From: a bacterium TMED88
GTDB lineage: Bacteria > Myxococcota_A > UBA9160 > UBA4427
Length of the DNA stretch: 43,029 nt
NCBI GenBank assembly: GCA_002171515.1
Contig: NHEP01000038.1
Location: forward strand, 1 to 43,029
Reading direction: 5' to 3'
Shown here: one piece after another, positions 1 to 7,643 of the stretch
Numbering within the stretch: position 1 is the stretch's first letter
Layout: each line of letters opens with the position of its first letter
The notes under the pieces: generated by a model
The model's input: only the letters and a program-made list of their open reading frames with translations
Told to the model about the DNA's origin: nothing
Databases searched by the model: none
Translations under genes and position numbers: made by a program

Positions 1-273
1 ATTGTGGCTTGGGGAAAGACAGGCGAACTCTGCGCGCAATACCTATCGAAGGGACGAACGGTGTACGTCGAAGGGCGCATCCAGACCCGGGACTGGGAAG
101 ACAAAGATGGCAACAAGCGCCAGACAACTGAGATTAATGCGCAGACGGTGCAATTCCTCGGCGGGCCGCGCGGTGAGGGCGGCGGAGGCGGCCCGTCACC
201 GGGAGGCGAGGGGCCAAGCCAAGACACGGGAAGTTCGGGTGGTCCCGCGCCCGGCGACGACATCCCCTTCTAG
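1..273 (+). CDS. ssb: Single-stranded DNA-binding protein, C-terminal part (5' end outside window)
   Basis: Binds and protects single-stranded DNA in replication, recombination and repair, and recruits partner proteins through its acidic tail. The reading frame is open from base 1, so the start lies upstream. The visible part begins IVAWGKTGE, typical of the second half of the SSB OB-fold, followed by [17 protein letters not shown] and the last beta strand with VQFLGG. A glycine- and proline-rich linker of about 30 residues follows. The protein ends in DDIPF, the conserved partner-binding tip. All visible features are those of an intact bacterial SSB. Nothing can be said about its promoter or about residues before the window edge. 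Confidence 0.95.
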   Translation: MVAWGKTGELCAQYLSKGRTVYVEGRIQTRDWEDKDGNKRQTTEINAQTVQFLGGPRGEGGGGGPSPGGEGPSQDTGSSGGPAPGDDIPF

Positions 274-410
274 GCGCCCGGGTTGTAGGTCCCGTCGCTC
301 TAGGCCGCCTGGGCCTTCGACCGCAGCGTACAGACCCCGAGGTGGTTAAGCCGGAATGACCCATGCCGGTTTCGGCGGCGCGGGTAGCGGCGAGGGCGCG
401 GAGGGCCGGC

Positions 411-794
411 CTAATTAAGCGGACCCCCGAGCCGGAGGGCCCGGACAAGCCGATCAATGGTCAACCGATCGCCCTCGGCCAATTCCTCGAATTCAATCCC
501 CATTCCGGGGACGGCGGAGCCTTTTCCTCCACTAATCCGAACCACTCGGCCGATCGTTTCGATTCGTTCCTGACCACCGGGGAGGTTGAAATGCATTTTG
601 ACCTCGGTGCCCAGCGCTTGAGGCTTCTCCGTCTCAATAAAGATGCCCCCTTCATTGATGTCCCGAGTGAACTCGGAAAACATTTCATCGACGGTCGAGT
701 AGTCGATCCGCACAATGAGATCCGCGCGTTGATTGCGGCGCCGCTCAGACCCGGTCTGAACTCCCTGATGATTCTCAACGGTCACTCTGGACAT
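411..794 (-). CDS. PilZ domain protein (Myxococcus-type)
   Basis: Small cytoplasmic protein of 127 residues made almost entirely of one PilZ domain, the c-di-GMP receptor fold. The N-terminal RRRNQR segment holds the arginines that grip c-di-GMP, and DINEGGIF at about residue 44 matches the second PilZ motif (D/NxSxxG, with E in place of S). It resembles the single-domain PilZ proteins common in myxobacteria (TIGR02266-like). The start at 794 is supported by GTGAGGAG a few bases upstream. The start codon lies inside the end of a repeat-built upstream ORF, so translation may be coupled. The regulated process, for example motility or polysaccharide, cannot be read from the sequence. It is probably expressed with the radC gene upstream on the same strand. 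Confidence 0.85.
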   Translation of the reverse strand: MSRVTVENHQGVQTGSERRRNQRADLIVRIDYSTVDEMFSEFTRDINEGGIFIETEKPQALGTEVKMHFNLPGGQERIETIGRVVRISGGKGSAVPGMGIEFEELAEGDRLTIDRLVRALRLGGPLN

Positions 795-850
795 CGTTTG
801 CGCTCCTCACGTCTCTCTCGCATCTCTCGCATCTCTCGCATCTCTCGCAT
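782..850 (-). CDS. Possible 22-codon upstream ORF overlapping the pilZ start
   Basis: On the minus strand, four copies of ATGCGAGAG are read in frame as Met-Arg-Glu. They continue into an Arg/Glu-rich tail that ends at a TGA 12 bases past the pilZ start codon. The peptide would be almost purely charged. It is out of frame with pilZ. Each repeat carries GAGAG, which could itself act as a weak ribosome-binding sequence. Whether it is translated is unknown. It could instead be simple-sequence DNA in a leader. Confidence 0.3.
   Translation of the reverse strand: MREMREMREMRERREERKRCPE
815..850. repeat. Tandem repeat, 4 x 9 bp (CTCTCGCAT)
   Basis: Four perfect, uninterrupted copies of CTCTCGCAT lie immediately upstream of pilZ, between pilZ and the radC stop. 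Nine is a multiple of three, so gain or loss of a copy would keep the frame of the upstream ORF but alter the length of the pilZ leader. Confidence 0.9.
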
Positions 851-970
851 CTAAACGTTCAGGCCGATACGGACCCCCATCCGCTTTATCGTCCCGATCC
901 CCGTGGAAGTTGAACCCCCTTGGGGAAGATGCTGGGGGGGGGTCGGCCCGATTTTTACAAGCATCTGATT

Positions 971-1741
971 TTATTGATTTATTTCACCATTCTCTGCGAA
1001 CGAAAAGTAACCCTCGGCGGCGACCACAACATGATCAATCACTCGAATCCCGATCAGCTCACCGGCTTCCACCAGGCGTCGCGTGACTGTGAAGTCCTCT
1101 TCGCTCGGGCGCGGGTCACCGCTCGGGTGGTTGTGAACCACGACCAGCGCCGCCGCCGCGGCGCGAACGGCAAGCCGAAACACTTCGCGGGGGTGCACAA
1201 GGCTTGAGGTGAGAGTGCCCTGAGATACCTGAGATTCCGCGAGAACTCGGCGGCGACCATCCAGGAGCAGGACCATGACATGCTCCCGGCGAGTGCCTCG
1301 CAACAGCTCATCGAAATGATCGCAGATGTCGCGCGGGCTGCGAATGCAATCGCCCGGACTTAAGCGAAACCGCCTGATCCGGCAGCCCATCTCAGCGGCC
1401 GCGAGCAGGCTCGCCGCCGTCGAGGGCCCGAGACCCGACATCGAAATCAGGGCATTCAAAGGCGACGAAGCGAGGGCCTGCAAGCCCCCCGCCTCGTCGA
1501 GTAAATTTTGAGCCACAGTCAGAGCGCCTCGACCCGAGGCGCGCGTGCGCAAAACCAGAGAAAGAATCTCAGCGTCGGATAAGGATCGTGCACCCACTTG
1601 CAAAAGGCGCTCGACCGCACGAAAACGCGACCCCGTGGCAGACCCATGACAAGGCCGCGAAGGAACCCTTCTCTCGCGGGAGTCACTCGGCGGCGGTCCC
1701 AACTCCAATGTGCGGTCGTCCTCGTGCCGACGATTCTTCAT
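971..1741 (-). CDS. radC: RadC family JAB/MPN-domain protein
   Basis: A 256-residue protein of the RadC/YicR family. The first half carries the helix-hairpin-helix-like segment (SDAEILSLVLRT and GLGPSTAASLLAA). The second half is the JAB1/MPN metalloprotease-like domain. The metal-binding signature HNHPSGDPRPSEED lies near residue 203, and the C-terminal IDHVVVAAEGYFSF follows the family pattern. Length and motifs are complete. The family was named for DNA repair, but its true role is unsettled, and links to natural transformation or to mobile-element biology have been suggested. It lies on the same strand as pilZ, about 175 bases upstream of it. The start at the ATG of 1741 follows a G-rich stretch. 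Confidence 0.92.
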   Translation of the reverse strand: MKNRRHEDDRTLELGPPPSDSRERRVPSRPCHGSATGSRFRAVERLLQVGARSLSDAEILSLVLRTRASGRGALTVAQNLLDEAGGLQALASSPLNALISMSGLGPSTAASLLAAAEMGCRIRRFRLSPGDCIRSPRDICDHFDELLRGTRREHVMVLLLDGRRRVLAESQVSQGTLTSSLVHPREVFRLAVRAAAAALVVVHNHPSGDPRPSEEDFTVTRRLVEAGELIGIRVIDHVVVAAEGYFSFAENGEINQ

Positions 1742-1810
1742 GCAGAACGCCCCCTGACTCAGCGGGGATGCTAGAGGCGAAGGGCGCAGATCACACCGGT
1801 GAACGGTGGA

Positions 1811-3163
1811 TCACCGGGCAGCAAGACAAACCCGCTCAGCCTCATGAGCGCGACGCCAAATCGCATCAAAATCTTGTGGGGAGATTTCTGGTGCGACAAG
1901 GCTCTTGAAAGCGGCCTGCTGGCTGGAGGCGTGAGACTCTAAGCCAATCACGAAGCTTCGAAGCAACACCAAGTAGCCCTCAGCCATCGAGGCATTCGCG
2001 ATCGCCATTTCCAATTCAATTGCGTCGGCCGTTCTCAGCCGACTCCCGTCCGTGAAGTCGATCACGCCATCCACGGAAATCTCACTCAATTTCCGCATCG
2101 CTGCGCGGTGATACCGATCTGTCACCTCTCCCTGGGGACGAAGCGCACGAGCCAATTCGCCGGCCTCAAGCTCTGAACGCAGAGCCGTATCAAAAATCAT
2201 TGCGCAACCAGAGATGTCCCCAGGCCCGATCGCATCCAGCGCGCGCAGCGCTCTCTCTGCACTCGCCCCCGAATCCGAGGACGGGACAAAATCAATTACC
2301 AGCTCGTGCAGATCTCTCAGTCCGTCATAACGCTGACGTGAACGAAGTTCAACCGGGCCATCTTGCGCCGACTGCTCTAATACGAATTGAACCATCAGGT
2401 CTTGGCCAAGCTGCTGCCCGTAGCTTTCTGCGATGAGCGAACTCTCGATCAAACCCATAGAGGCCTGCGCGGCCTGGGTATAGGCCGTCTCATTCAGGAT
2501 GATCGCGTAGCCATCATCCGCTTCTTGAACGCGAAAAGTCAAAGCCTCTGAGGTCACGAAGCGAACCGAAGAACGCCCGGCAAAATAGCGATGTGAGACT
2601 GCTTCCAGCGAATTCGGCAACGGTTCTAGGTCAATGGCAACGCGATCAAAGTCCTCTGAAAGCTTGAATGTGACGCTCTTGGGCTGGTAGCCCTCGGCGA
2701 AGGCTCGAATCGTCAGAACATCCCGAGGCCCTGCTTCCACCCTTGATGGAAGCTGGACGATCGCTGGCGCTTCACCTTGTTCGAATCGTTTCTGAAAACC
2801 CGAGCGTACGTAGAATAAATCGAGGTACCCACCCGCCGGCGTTGTTTCAATCTCGACTCGGCGAGGGGCATAGACGTAATTCGGGCCCCGAAAGACCGCG
2901 AGAACAGGCGCGGTCAAATGACGAGCGCTCCACGTCTTTGGGGTATCGGGACTGAGGTCGATGACCTCAACCCCGTTGGAGGAGGGATCCGGCTGAGACG
3001 ACGTCGCGCAAGCCAGACTCAAGACCACAAGCCCGATCAAGGTGAAACCCAGAGGCCCGGGCCAAAAAGACGACAGTCGCCTTGTCCAGACGGCATACTT
3101 GGTCAGCCACGACAGCTCGGATCTTGCCCCGGGGTGTGGCGATCTCTTGGTTCCATGGGCCAT
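1811..3163 (-). CDS. Predicted lipoprotein, third gene of the ECF sigma operon
   Basis: I do not recognise a named family. From the ATG at 3163 the product is 450 residues. A hydrophobic stretch (LGFTLIGLVVLSLAC) ends in a lipobox with cysteine at about residue 52, which predicts a lipid-anchored protein. The n-region before it is unusually long, so the true start may be further in. After the cysteine comes a short Ser/Pro linker, then a beta-rich part of about 110 residues resembling a PEGA-like carbohydrate-binding repeat (RRVEIETTPAGGYLDLFY and TIRAFAEGYQPKSV; a weak comparison). A long mostly helical region follows. The gene starts 72 bases after the anti-sigma stop on the same strand, so it is probably co-transcribed with the sigma/anti-sigma pair and may sense or answer envelope stress. 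Confidence 0.65.
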   Translation of the reverse strand: MAHGTKRSPHPGARSELSWLTKYAVWTRRLSSFWPGPLGFTLIGLVVLSLACATSSQPDPSSNGVEVIDLSPDTPKTWSARHLTAPVLAVFRGPNYVYAPRRVEIETTPAGGYLDLFYVRSGFQKRFEQGEAPAIVQLPSRVEAGPRDVLTIRAFAEGYQPKSVTFKLSEDFDRVAIDLEPLPNSLEAVSHRYFAGRSSVRFVTSEALTFRVQEADDGYAIILNETAYTQAAQASMGLIESSLIAESYGQQLGQDLMVQFVLEQSAQDGPVELRSRQRYDGLRDLHELVIDFVPSSDSGASAERALRALDAIGPGDISGCAMIFDTALRSELEAGELARALRPQGEVTDRYHRAAMRKLSEISVDGVIDFTDGSRLRTADAIELEMAIANASMAEGYLVLLRSFVIGLESHASSQQAAFKSLVAPEISPQDFDAIWRRAHEAERVCLAAR

Positions 3164-3235
3164 TCGCGCGAGCTTACCGGTCAGGGCCCACAACGCATAG
3201 ACCCTGCCCGGGAGTCGACGAACCCGGCGGTGACG

Positions 3236-4207
3236 TCAATCGCTGTAGGTATTCGCCGCGGATACCGTGCCGCCGCCACCATAGGCGCCCGCGGAAGCCA
3301 ACATTTCGTCAGCCAGGGATTGCGCCAGCGGATTCGGGCTCTCACGCAACGAATGGACGATGGGCCGCAACCGGCCCCGCTCCACCGCGCGCCGTGAAAG
3401 GCTGCCAATCCAGTGCTCGCGTTCCGCAAGCGAGCGGGCCGCCATCTGATCCGCGAATTCCCCAGGCCGCTCTTCTACGATTTCCAGCCATTCGTCTGCA
3501 CTCGGCCACTCGCGCTTCGTCACCGGCGCCCGGGCAGGCAGATAAGCACTGGGGGTCCATCCCCCTCGTGCCAGCTCACTCGAACCCATCGGCCCTGACC
3601 TTGAAGCAACGGCGATCCCTGGGGCCACTGCCCCAGCGGAGGGAAAAGATTGCGAGGTCCAATCACTGAATCGTGTTCGCAAGGGCGGCTCCTCGAACAT
3701 CTGAGAGCGAGCGACCATTTTCGCACCCGGAGACAAGGCCCTTCGAGGCGCCTGCTCGACGCCCTGCCCAAACGTCTCCACGGGAAGACCTGCGATTTGG
3801 ATCCGTACGGACGCGCCCCCCCCATCGGGGCTCAGCACCCCTCCACTATCAATGAAGTCACGCAGTGGCTGCGTCCCCATGACCACGCCCGCGGCGATCG
3901 CCGCAGCGGAGATCGGCGCCAATATTCTGGGTGACAACAGGAAATCAAAGGCGACTCGAACTCGGTCAACCCACGTCGGGTGGGCCTCACCGAGACGAAC
4001 CCGGCGCATCACATCATGAACCAGCATCGGCGGCGGCTCCGGATCCGGGAGACGGCGCAATGCACCAATCGTCAACCGCATTTGCGCGATTTCAGCTGCA
4101 CACTCTGCGCATTCGTCCAAGTGAGCGTCAAACAATGCTCGCGGGCCCAAGGGCAAATCACCCTCAAGATAGTCAGCCATATGATTCCGAACATCAGAAT
4201 GATTCAC
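3236..4207 (-). CDS. Zinc-binding anti-sigma factor, single transmembrane segment
   Basis: A 323-residue anti-sigma factor. The N-terminus has the ZAS pattern: H9, then HLDECAEC at residues 29-36 giving Hx3Cx2C. In this family the motif binds zinc and holds the partner sigma factor. One membrane segment follows at about residues 93-111 (ILAPISAAAIAAGVVMG). The remaining roughly 200 residues would face the periplasm and are Pro/Arg-rich with no recognised domain. Its ATG overlaps the stop of the ECF sigma gene by four bases (ATGA), the usual arrangement for translational coupling and a strong sign that it controls that sigma factor. The signal that releases the sigma factor is unknown. Confidence 0.88.
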   Translation of the reverse strand: MNHSDVRNHMADYLEGDLPLGPRALFDAHLDECAECAAEIAQMRLTIGALRRLPDPEPPPMLVHDVMRRVRLGEAHPTWVDRVRVAFDFLLSPRILAPISAAAIAAGVVMGTQPLRDFIDSGGVLSPDGGGASVRIQIAGLPVETFGQGVEQAPRRALSPGAKMVARSQMFEEPPLRTRFSDWTSQSFPSAGAVAPGIAVASRSGPMGSSELARGGWTPSAYLPARAPVTKREWPSADEWLEIVEERPGEFADQMAARSLAEREHWIGSLSRRAVERGRLRPIVHSLRESPNPLAQSLADEMLASAGAYGGGGTVSAANTYSD

Positions 4208-4938
4208 AGCGCGCTTTCCTCAGCCTTCTCCCCGAGCTGGCTCTGGAGTTCCTTTCGAAGCGCCTGCCGAGCCCGATGGATTCGTGATTTGACTGTCCCC
4301 TCGGCAACGCCCATCACGGAAGCAATCTCCGAATACGGCAAGCCCTCAATGTCATAGAGGATCACCGGCATCCTGAGCGCCGGTGAAAGACGATCCAGCG
4401 CCGCCCGCACATGGGCGCTGAGCTCTCGGCCCGCTGTGGCATCTTCCGGATCTCGAGGCGCAAAGGGCAGATCATCCCCGGCAGCTTGGCGCTCTCCTAA
4501 CCGCTGAATTCGCGTCCGACTCCGACCCAAGGTTCTCCGACGGTTCAGGGCAGCATTGGCGGCGACGCGATAAACGAAAGTGGAAAATCGGGACTCCGCC
4601 CGAAACCGCTTGCCATGGCGATGCAGACTGAGGAAAGCCTCCTGGGAGACATCCTCTGCCTCCTCTCGTGTTCCCATCATCCGCATGAGGAGCCGAAAAA
4701 CTCTCTGCTGATGGCGCTCGATCAACTCCGCGAACGCGGACTCATCCCCGCCTTGCCAACGTTGGACCAATTCGGCATCCGGGTCGTCGATCACGATTCC
4801 TCGGCGGGAACGGGATCGCCCCGCGGGTGAAATTGCTCTTGATTCGATCATCTCAAATGTCATGGGCCGCCTCTCGTGAGAGAGAACCCGTTCAGGATCC
4901 GAAGGTTCCTCGTTTTGGTCAGTTTCGTTGCCGATCAC
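4204..4938 (-). CDS. ECF-type RNA polymerase sigma factor
   Basis: A sigma-70 family protein of the extracytoplasmic-function class, 244 residues. Region 2 lies at about residues 65-135 (AELIERHQQRVFRLL, then EEAEDVSQEAFLSLHRH, which contacts the -10 element and core enzyme). Region 4 lies at about residues 174-228, with the recognition helix in YSEIASVMGVAEGTVKSRI. The first 50 residues are an unconserved, basic and acidic extension. The GTG start at 4938 is supported by GGAAGAGG just upstream. An internal ATG at residue 26 is an alternative. The gene is directly coupled to the downstream anti-sigma gene. Such systems usually activate their own promoter, but I could not identify that promoter with confidence. 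Confidence 0.93.
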   Translation of the reverse strand: MIGNETDQNEEPSDPERVLSHERRPMTFEMIESRAISPAGRSRSRRGIVIDDPDAELVQRWQGGDESAFAELIERHQQRVFRLLMRMMGTREEAEDVSQEAFLSLHRHGKRFRAESRFSTFVYRVAANAALNRRRTLGRSRTRIQRLGERQAAGDDLPFAPRDPEDATAGRELSAHVRAALDRLSPALRMPVILYDIEGLPYSEIASVMGVAEGTVKSRIHRARQALRKELQSQLGEKAEESAL

Positions 4939-5034
4939 TGTCCTCTTCCCTTTGGTTCCCCGTGCCTCTCAATGATAGGGACTTCGCAGCGTGGGTGCTT
5001 CGCCAGAGCGCCGAGCCACGCTCTGACGCCGAGG

Positions 5035-5067
5035 CGGCACCGCCCCGCTTCGGAAACTGCGGTGCCG
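5035..5067 (-). terminator. Hairpin just after moaC, probable terminator
   Basis: A perfect 9-bp stem (CGGCACCGC paired with GCGGTGCCG) with a 15-base loop begins 4 bases past the moaC stop codon. There is no T tract, so it may be a rho-assisted or weak terminator. It separates moaC from the ECF sigma gene further along the same strand. Confidence 0.5.
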
Positions 5068-5071
5068 AGCT

Positions 5072-5623
5072 CTACTCAGTCCGCTCTCGATCAAAGTCGC
5101 CGCTGCGACCGCCGCTTTTTCTCAACAACCCCAACGCCTCGACCCACATGCCGCGGTCAATGGCCTTGCACATGTCGTAGACGGTCAGGGCCGCCGCCGA
5201 AACCGCCACCAAGGCCTCCATCTCAACGCCTGTTCTCCAATGGGTCTGAACCCGCGCCTCCACCCGTAAAATCCCGCGGTCCCCGTTGGGCGTCAGAGTG
5301 ACCTCAACGGCATCCAGCGGAAGGGGATGAGCCAGAGGAATCCAATCCGATGTCTTCTTCGCGGCTTGGATGCCGGCAATGCGTGCTGTCGCCAAAACAT
5401 CGCCTTTCGCCACGGTCCCCTCGACAATTCGGGCCAGGGTCTCGGGGCGCATGTGAACCTCTCCTTGAGCGACCGCCAATCGGTGCGTCACAGGCTTTTC
5501 GCCCACATCCACCATTCGCGCCCGGCCCTGCTGATCGAGATGCGTCAGCGGCGCTCGGTCACTGTGCGCGGAGGCGACCCCTTCCCGATTCTCGTCCGCC
5601 TGGCTCTGATCACGCTTGGTCAC
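5072..5623 (-). CDS. moaC: Cyclic pyranopterin monophosphate synthase
   Basis: Converts the 8-cyclo-dihydro-GTP intermediate made by MoaA into cyclic pyranopterin monophosphate in molybdenum cofactor synthesis. The family motifs are all present: [69 protein letters not shown] and [10 protein letters not shown]. The active-site His of the HPL motif and the Asp and Lys of YDMCK are retained. The usual Cys before HPL is Ala here. At 183 residues it has an N-terminal extension of about 20 residues compared with most family members. No other molybdopterin genes are in the window, so the pathway must be completed elsewhere. It lies 22 bases downstream of the hydrolase gene and may share its transcript. 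Confidence 0.95.
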   Translation of the reverse strand: MTKRDQSQADENREGVASAHSDRAPLTHLDQQGRARMVDVGEKPVTHRLAVAQGEVHMRPETLARIVEGTVAKGDVLATARIAGIQAAKKTSDWIPLAHPLPLDAVEVTLTPNGDRGILRVEARVQTHWRTGVEMEALVAVSAAALTVYDMCKAIDRGMWVEALGLLRKSGGRSGDFDRERTE

Positions 5624-5645
5624 GGTCGTCCCCTCTTTGGTTGAG

Positions 5646-6509
5646 TCACTCGAACCCCCGACCCCACCACTCTAGAATTTCCGCCCAGATCTGCTTCTTT
5701 TCCGGCTCGTTAAAAATCTCATGCTTCAGTCCGGGATAAATCCTCAACTCACTCTGAGCGACCCCCTTGGGCAGTGCCGCGAAGAAGTTCCGACTACCTT
5801 GGACCAAGCAGAGGGGGTCTGCCTCACCGTGGAGCAACAGAACCGGGCGGTCCACGTTTCTCGCAGACTCGCGCATTCGAGTCTGCATCTCCATCATCCC
5901 CGCGCCCATTGCCGCCGAGACCCGCCCATGCACAAGAGGGTCCTCTCGATAGCGGCGGACCACTTCAGGATCCCTTGAGAGACCCTCTAGATCTAGGCCC
6001 GCTTCGAGGCTGAGCCGCGGCAAGACGCGGCAAAGCGCGCGCGCCATTGCCAAACGAAATCGGGAAACGTCCGGAGCAAGCGTCAGTGCAGGACCTGATA
6101 AAACCACCGCATCAACCGCGACTTCCCGGCGGCTCACCAACGCTGCTGAGATGAGACCGCCCATGCTGTGGCCGACCAGCAGTGCAGGCAACGCCGGATA
6201 GTCCTTGCGAAGCGCGGCCAAATATTCCTCGACGTCGTCCAGAAAAGATTCGAAATCGGCGACGTGACCTCGACGTCCGGGGGTTCGACCGTGGCCCTGC
6301 AGATCGAGGGCAAAGACTGCGAAGCGTCTTCGAGCGAACCAGCTGGCCATTTCCTCGTAACGACCGCTGTGTTCACCGAAGCCATGGACGATCAGCATCA
6401 GGCTTTGGGGATCGAAACCCAGCCATCCGCGCTGAAAGATCTCGCCGCCTCGGCTCATCCGCCGCCGGCCTTCGAGACGGCGTATATTTTGACTCATCGG
6501 CGCGTTCAT
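5646..6509 (-). CDS. Alpha/beta hydrolase, monoacylglycerol lipase / lysophospholipase type
   Basis: A serine hydrolase of 287 residues in the monoacylglycerol lipase / PldB-like group (Hydrolase_4). The oxyanion region [11 protein letters not shown] lies near residue 41. The nucleophile elbow GHSMGG puts the catalytic Ser at about residue 115. The acid is in [10 protein letters not shown] and the catalytic His in GLKHEIFNE. The length is normal for the family. The likely substrate is a monoacylglycerol or lysophospholipid, but this is not fixed by sequence. The ATG at 6509 is chosen; a TTG eight codons upstream is possible. The product has no signal peptide. moaC follows closely on the same strand. 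Confidence 0.85.
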   Translation of the reverse strand: MNAPMSQNIRRLEGRRRMSRGGEIFQRGWLGFDPQSLMLIVHGFGEHSGRYEEMASWFARRRFAVFALDLQGHGRTPGRRGHVADFESFLDDVEEYLAALRKDYPALPALLVGHSMGGLISAALVSRREVAVDAVVLSGPALTLAPDVSRFRLAMARALCRVLPRLSLEAGLDLEGLSRDPEVVRRYREDPLVHGRVSAAMGAGMMEMQTRMRESARNVDRPVLLLHGEADPLCLVQGSRNFFAALPKGVAQSELRIYPGLKHEIFNEPEKKQIWAEILEWWGRGFE

Positions 6510-6614
6510 GGTTGACACGGCCGATGGGCCCAACGCCGATGGACCGGGAGGCCACCTCGGGGTTCCTCGCTGGAGACGAAGAGTCGAGACCGACTTGGGT
6601 GCGCGCTCAGTCGA

Positions 6615-7208
6615 TCAGGAGGTCCTGTGCCGGCGCACACGTTGTCTCGCCTCCAAGACTTTCTCGAGATAGGTCCGATCGCGGATATCCGTTCCCCAGA
6701 AGTAGGCGGAAATCCCGTCTTCAAAACCCAAACGATCGATATTGTGAGCCAAAATGAAGCAGCCGGCGGCAATATTGCTTTCAATCGTCGCAAAATTTCC
6801 AGCCAGCCCCAGCGGCTCCATCATATACGGCATCACCTGCATCAGCCCCACTGCCCCCTTCGGGCTATGCGCCCACGGGCGGGCGTTACTCTCCACCAGG
6901 ATCACGCCCAAAACTAAATCAGGGTCGAGCGAATAGGCCGCGGCATATCGCTCGACCGCCGCACCAATGCGGACCCGTTCATGGGCTGAGAGTGAAGGGT
7001 TCAAAGACGCGATCACATATTCAGCATCCCTTGCGACACCGGATCGTGTCTCAAGCCGTTCGCCAGACCCGGTTTCCTTTACCTGAACCTGCCCGTCCCT
7101 GGGCGGGGCCTCGGGACTCCGGGCGCTCATCAGGAAGCCGGCAAGAAGAACCAATACGCCTAACACCAGCCGACGTGCCATGAGTGTGTGGGTCTCGGTC
7201 CGGAGCAT
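6615..7208 (-). CDS. Exported lytic transglycosylase (SLT domain)
   Basis: Cleaves the beta-1,4 bond of peptidoglycan glycan strands in the periplasm. The 197-residue product has a signal peptide or membrane anchor (ARRLVLGVLVLLAGFLMSA, about residues 11-29). A short linker leads to a compact SLT domain. The catalytic Glu is in GVILVESNARP (about residue 106). GAVGLMQVMP and the closing ISAYFWG segment follow the family pattern, where Y.xG usually ends the fold. The start at 7208 is supported by AAGAAGGAA nine bases upstream. The ATG ten codons later has no such site. This is a small stand-alone enzyme without visible LysM or SPOR domains. Confidence 0.88.
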   Translation of the reverse strand: MLRTETHTLMARRLVLGVLVLLAGFLMSARSPEAPPRDGQVQVKETGSGERLETRSGVARDAEYVIASLNPSLSAHERVRIGAAVERYAAAYSLDPDLVLGVILVESNARPWAHSPKGAVGLMQVMPYMMEPLGLAGNFATIESNIAAGCFILAHNIDRLGFEDGISAYFWGTDIRDRTYLEKVLEARQRVRRHRTS

Positions 7209-7643
7209 TCTGGGGGTTCCTTCTTGAGTCCCCCCGAACGCCTACGCGTTGATCAAGCGATGCGGACTGGAGCCAATTCGCTCGTCGTTCGGGGGGCAGC
7301 TTCCGAGCGGCACTGGGGGCGCCGACGGCCCGGTCAGTGTACTGCCTTCACCCTCTTGGTGTCCCTGGATTCGACAAATTCGGACAGAATCAACAGAGTC
7401 TTAGGACCGCACTTTTCGTGTTCCGATCCCACTGGGGCCTCCCCTCCATTACGGGGGGATGAATGCGAAGACGCGGCCATCAATGCAGGCTCTCGCAACG
7501 ATCACGGGCTCTCTTATTCAAACACTGTTTGTAGCCAGACGAGCCAAGCATTCTCGCCCCAGGGGCCCTTGGCTGGGATTCGGCTCAAATCCTCCAGCCT
7601 GCACTCACTTCTGTTACCCTCGAGGAGCCCCCCGGGACTCCTT
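7209..7643. other. Divergent intergenic region without a gene
   Basis: A 435-base region between the minus-strand transglycosylase and the plus-strand histidine kinase. It must hold both promoters. An in-frame open stretch runs upstream from the kinase but its translation is not protein-like. A 13-base inverted repeat (CAAACACTGTTTG, 7519-7531) is the only clear symmetrical site. I could not pick a -10/-35 pair with confidence. Confidence 0.5.

Noticed and set aside
7519-7531. CAAACACTGTTTG as an operator
   Set aside because: Perfect 6-bp arms, but a single short palindrome matching no regulator I know, so it is mentioned only in the description of the intergenic region.
7188-7643. N-terminal extension of the histidine kinase by 152 codons
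   Set aside because: The frame is open, but the sequence is Ser/Pro/Arg-rich without structure and overlaps the start of the opposite-strand transglycosylase gene.
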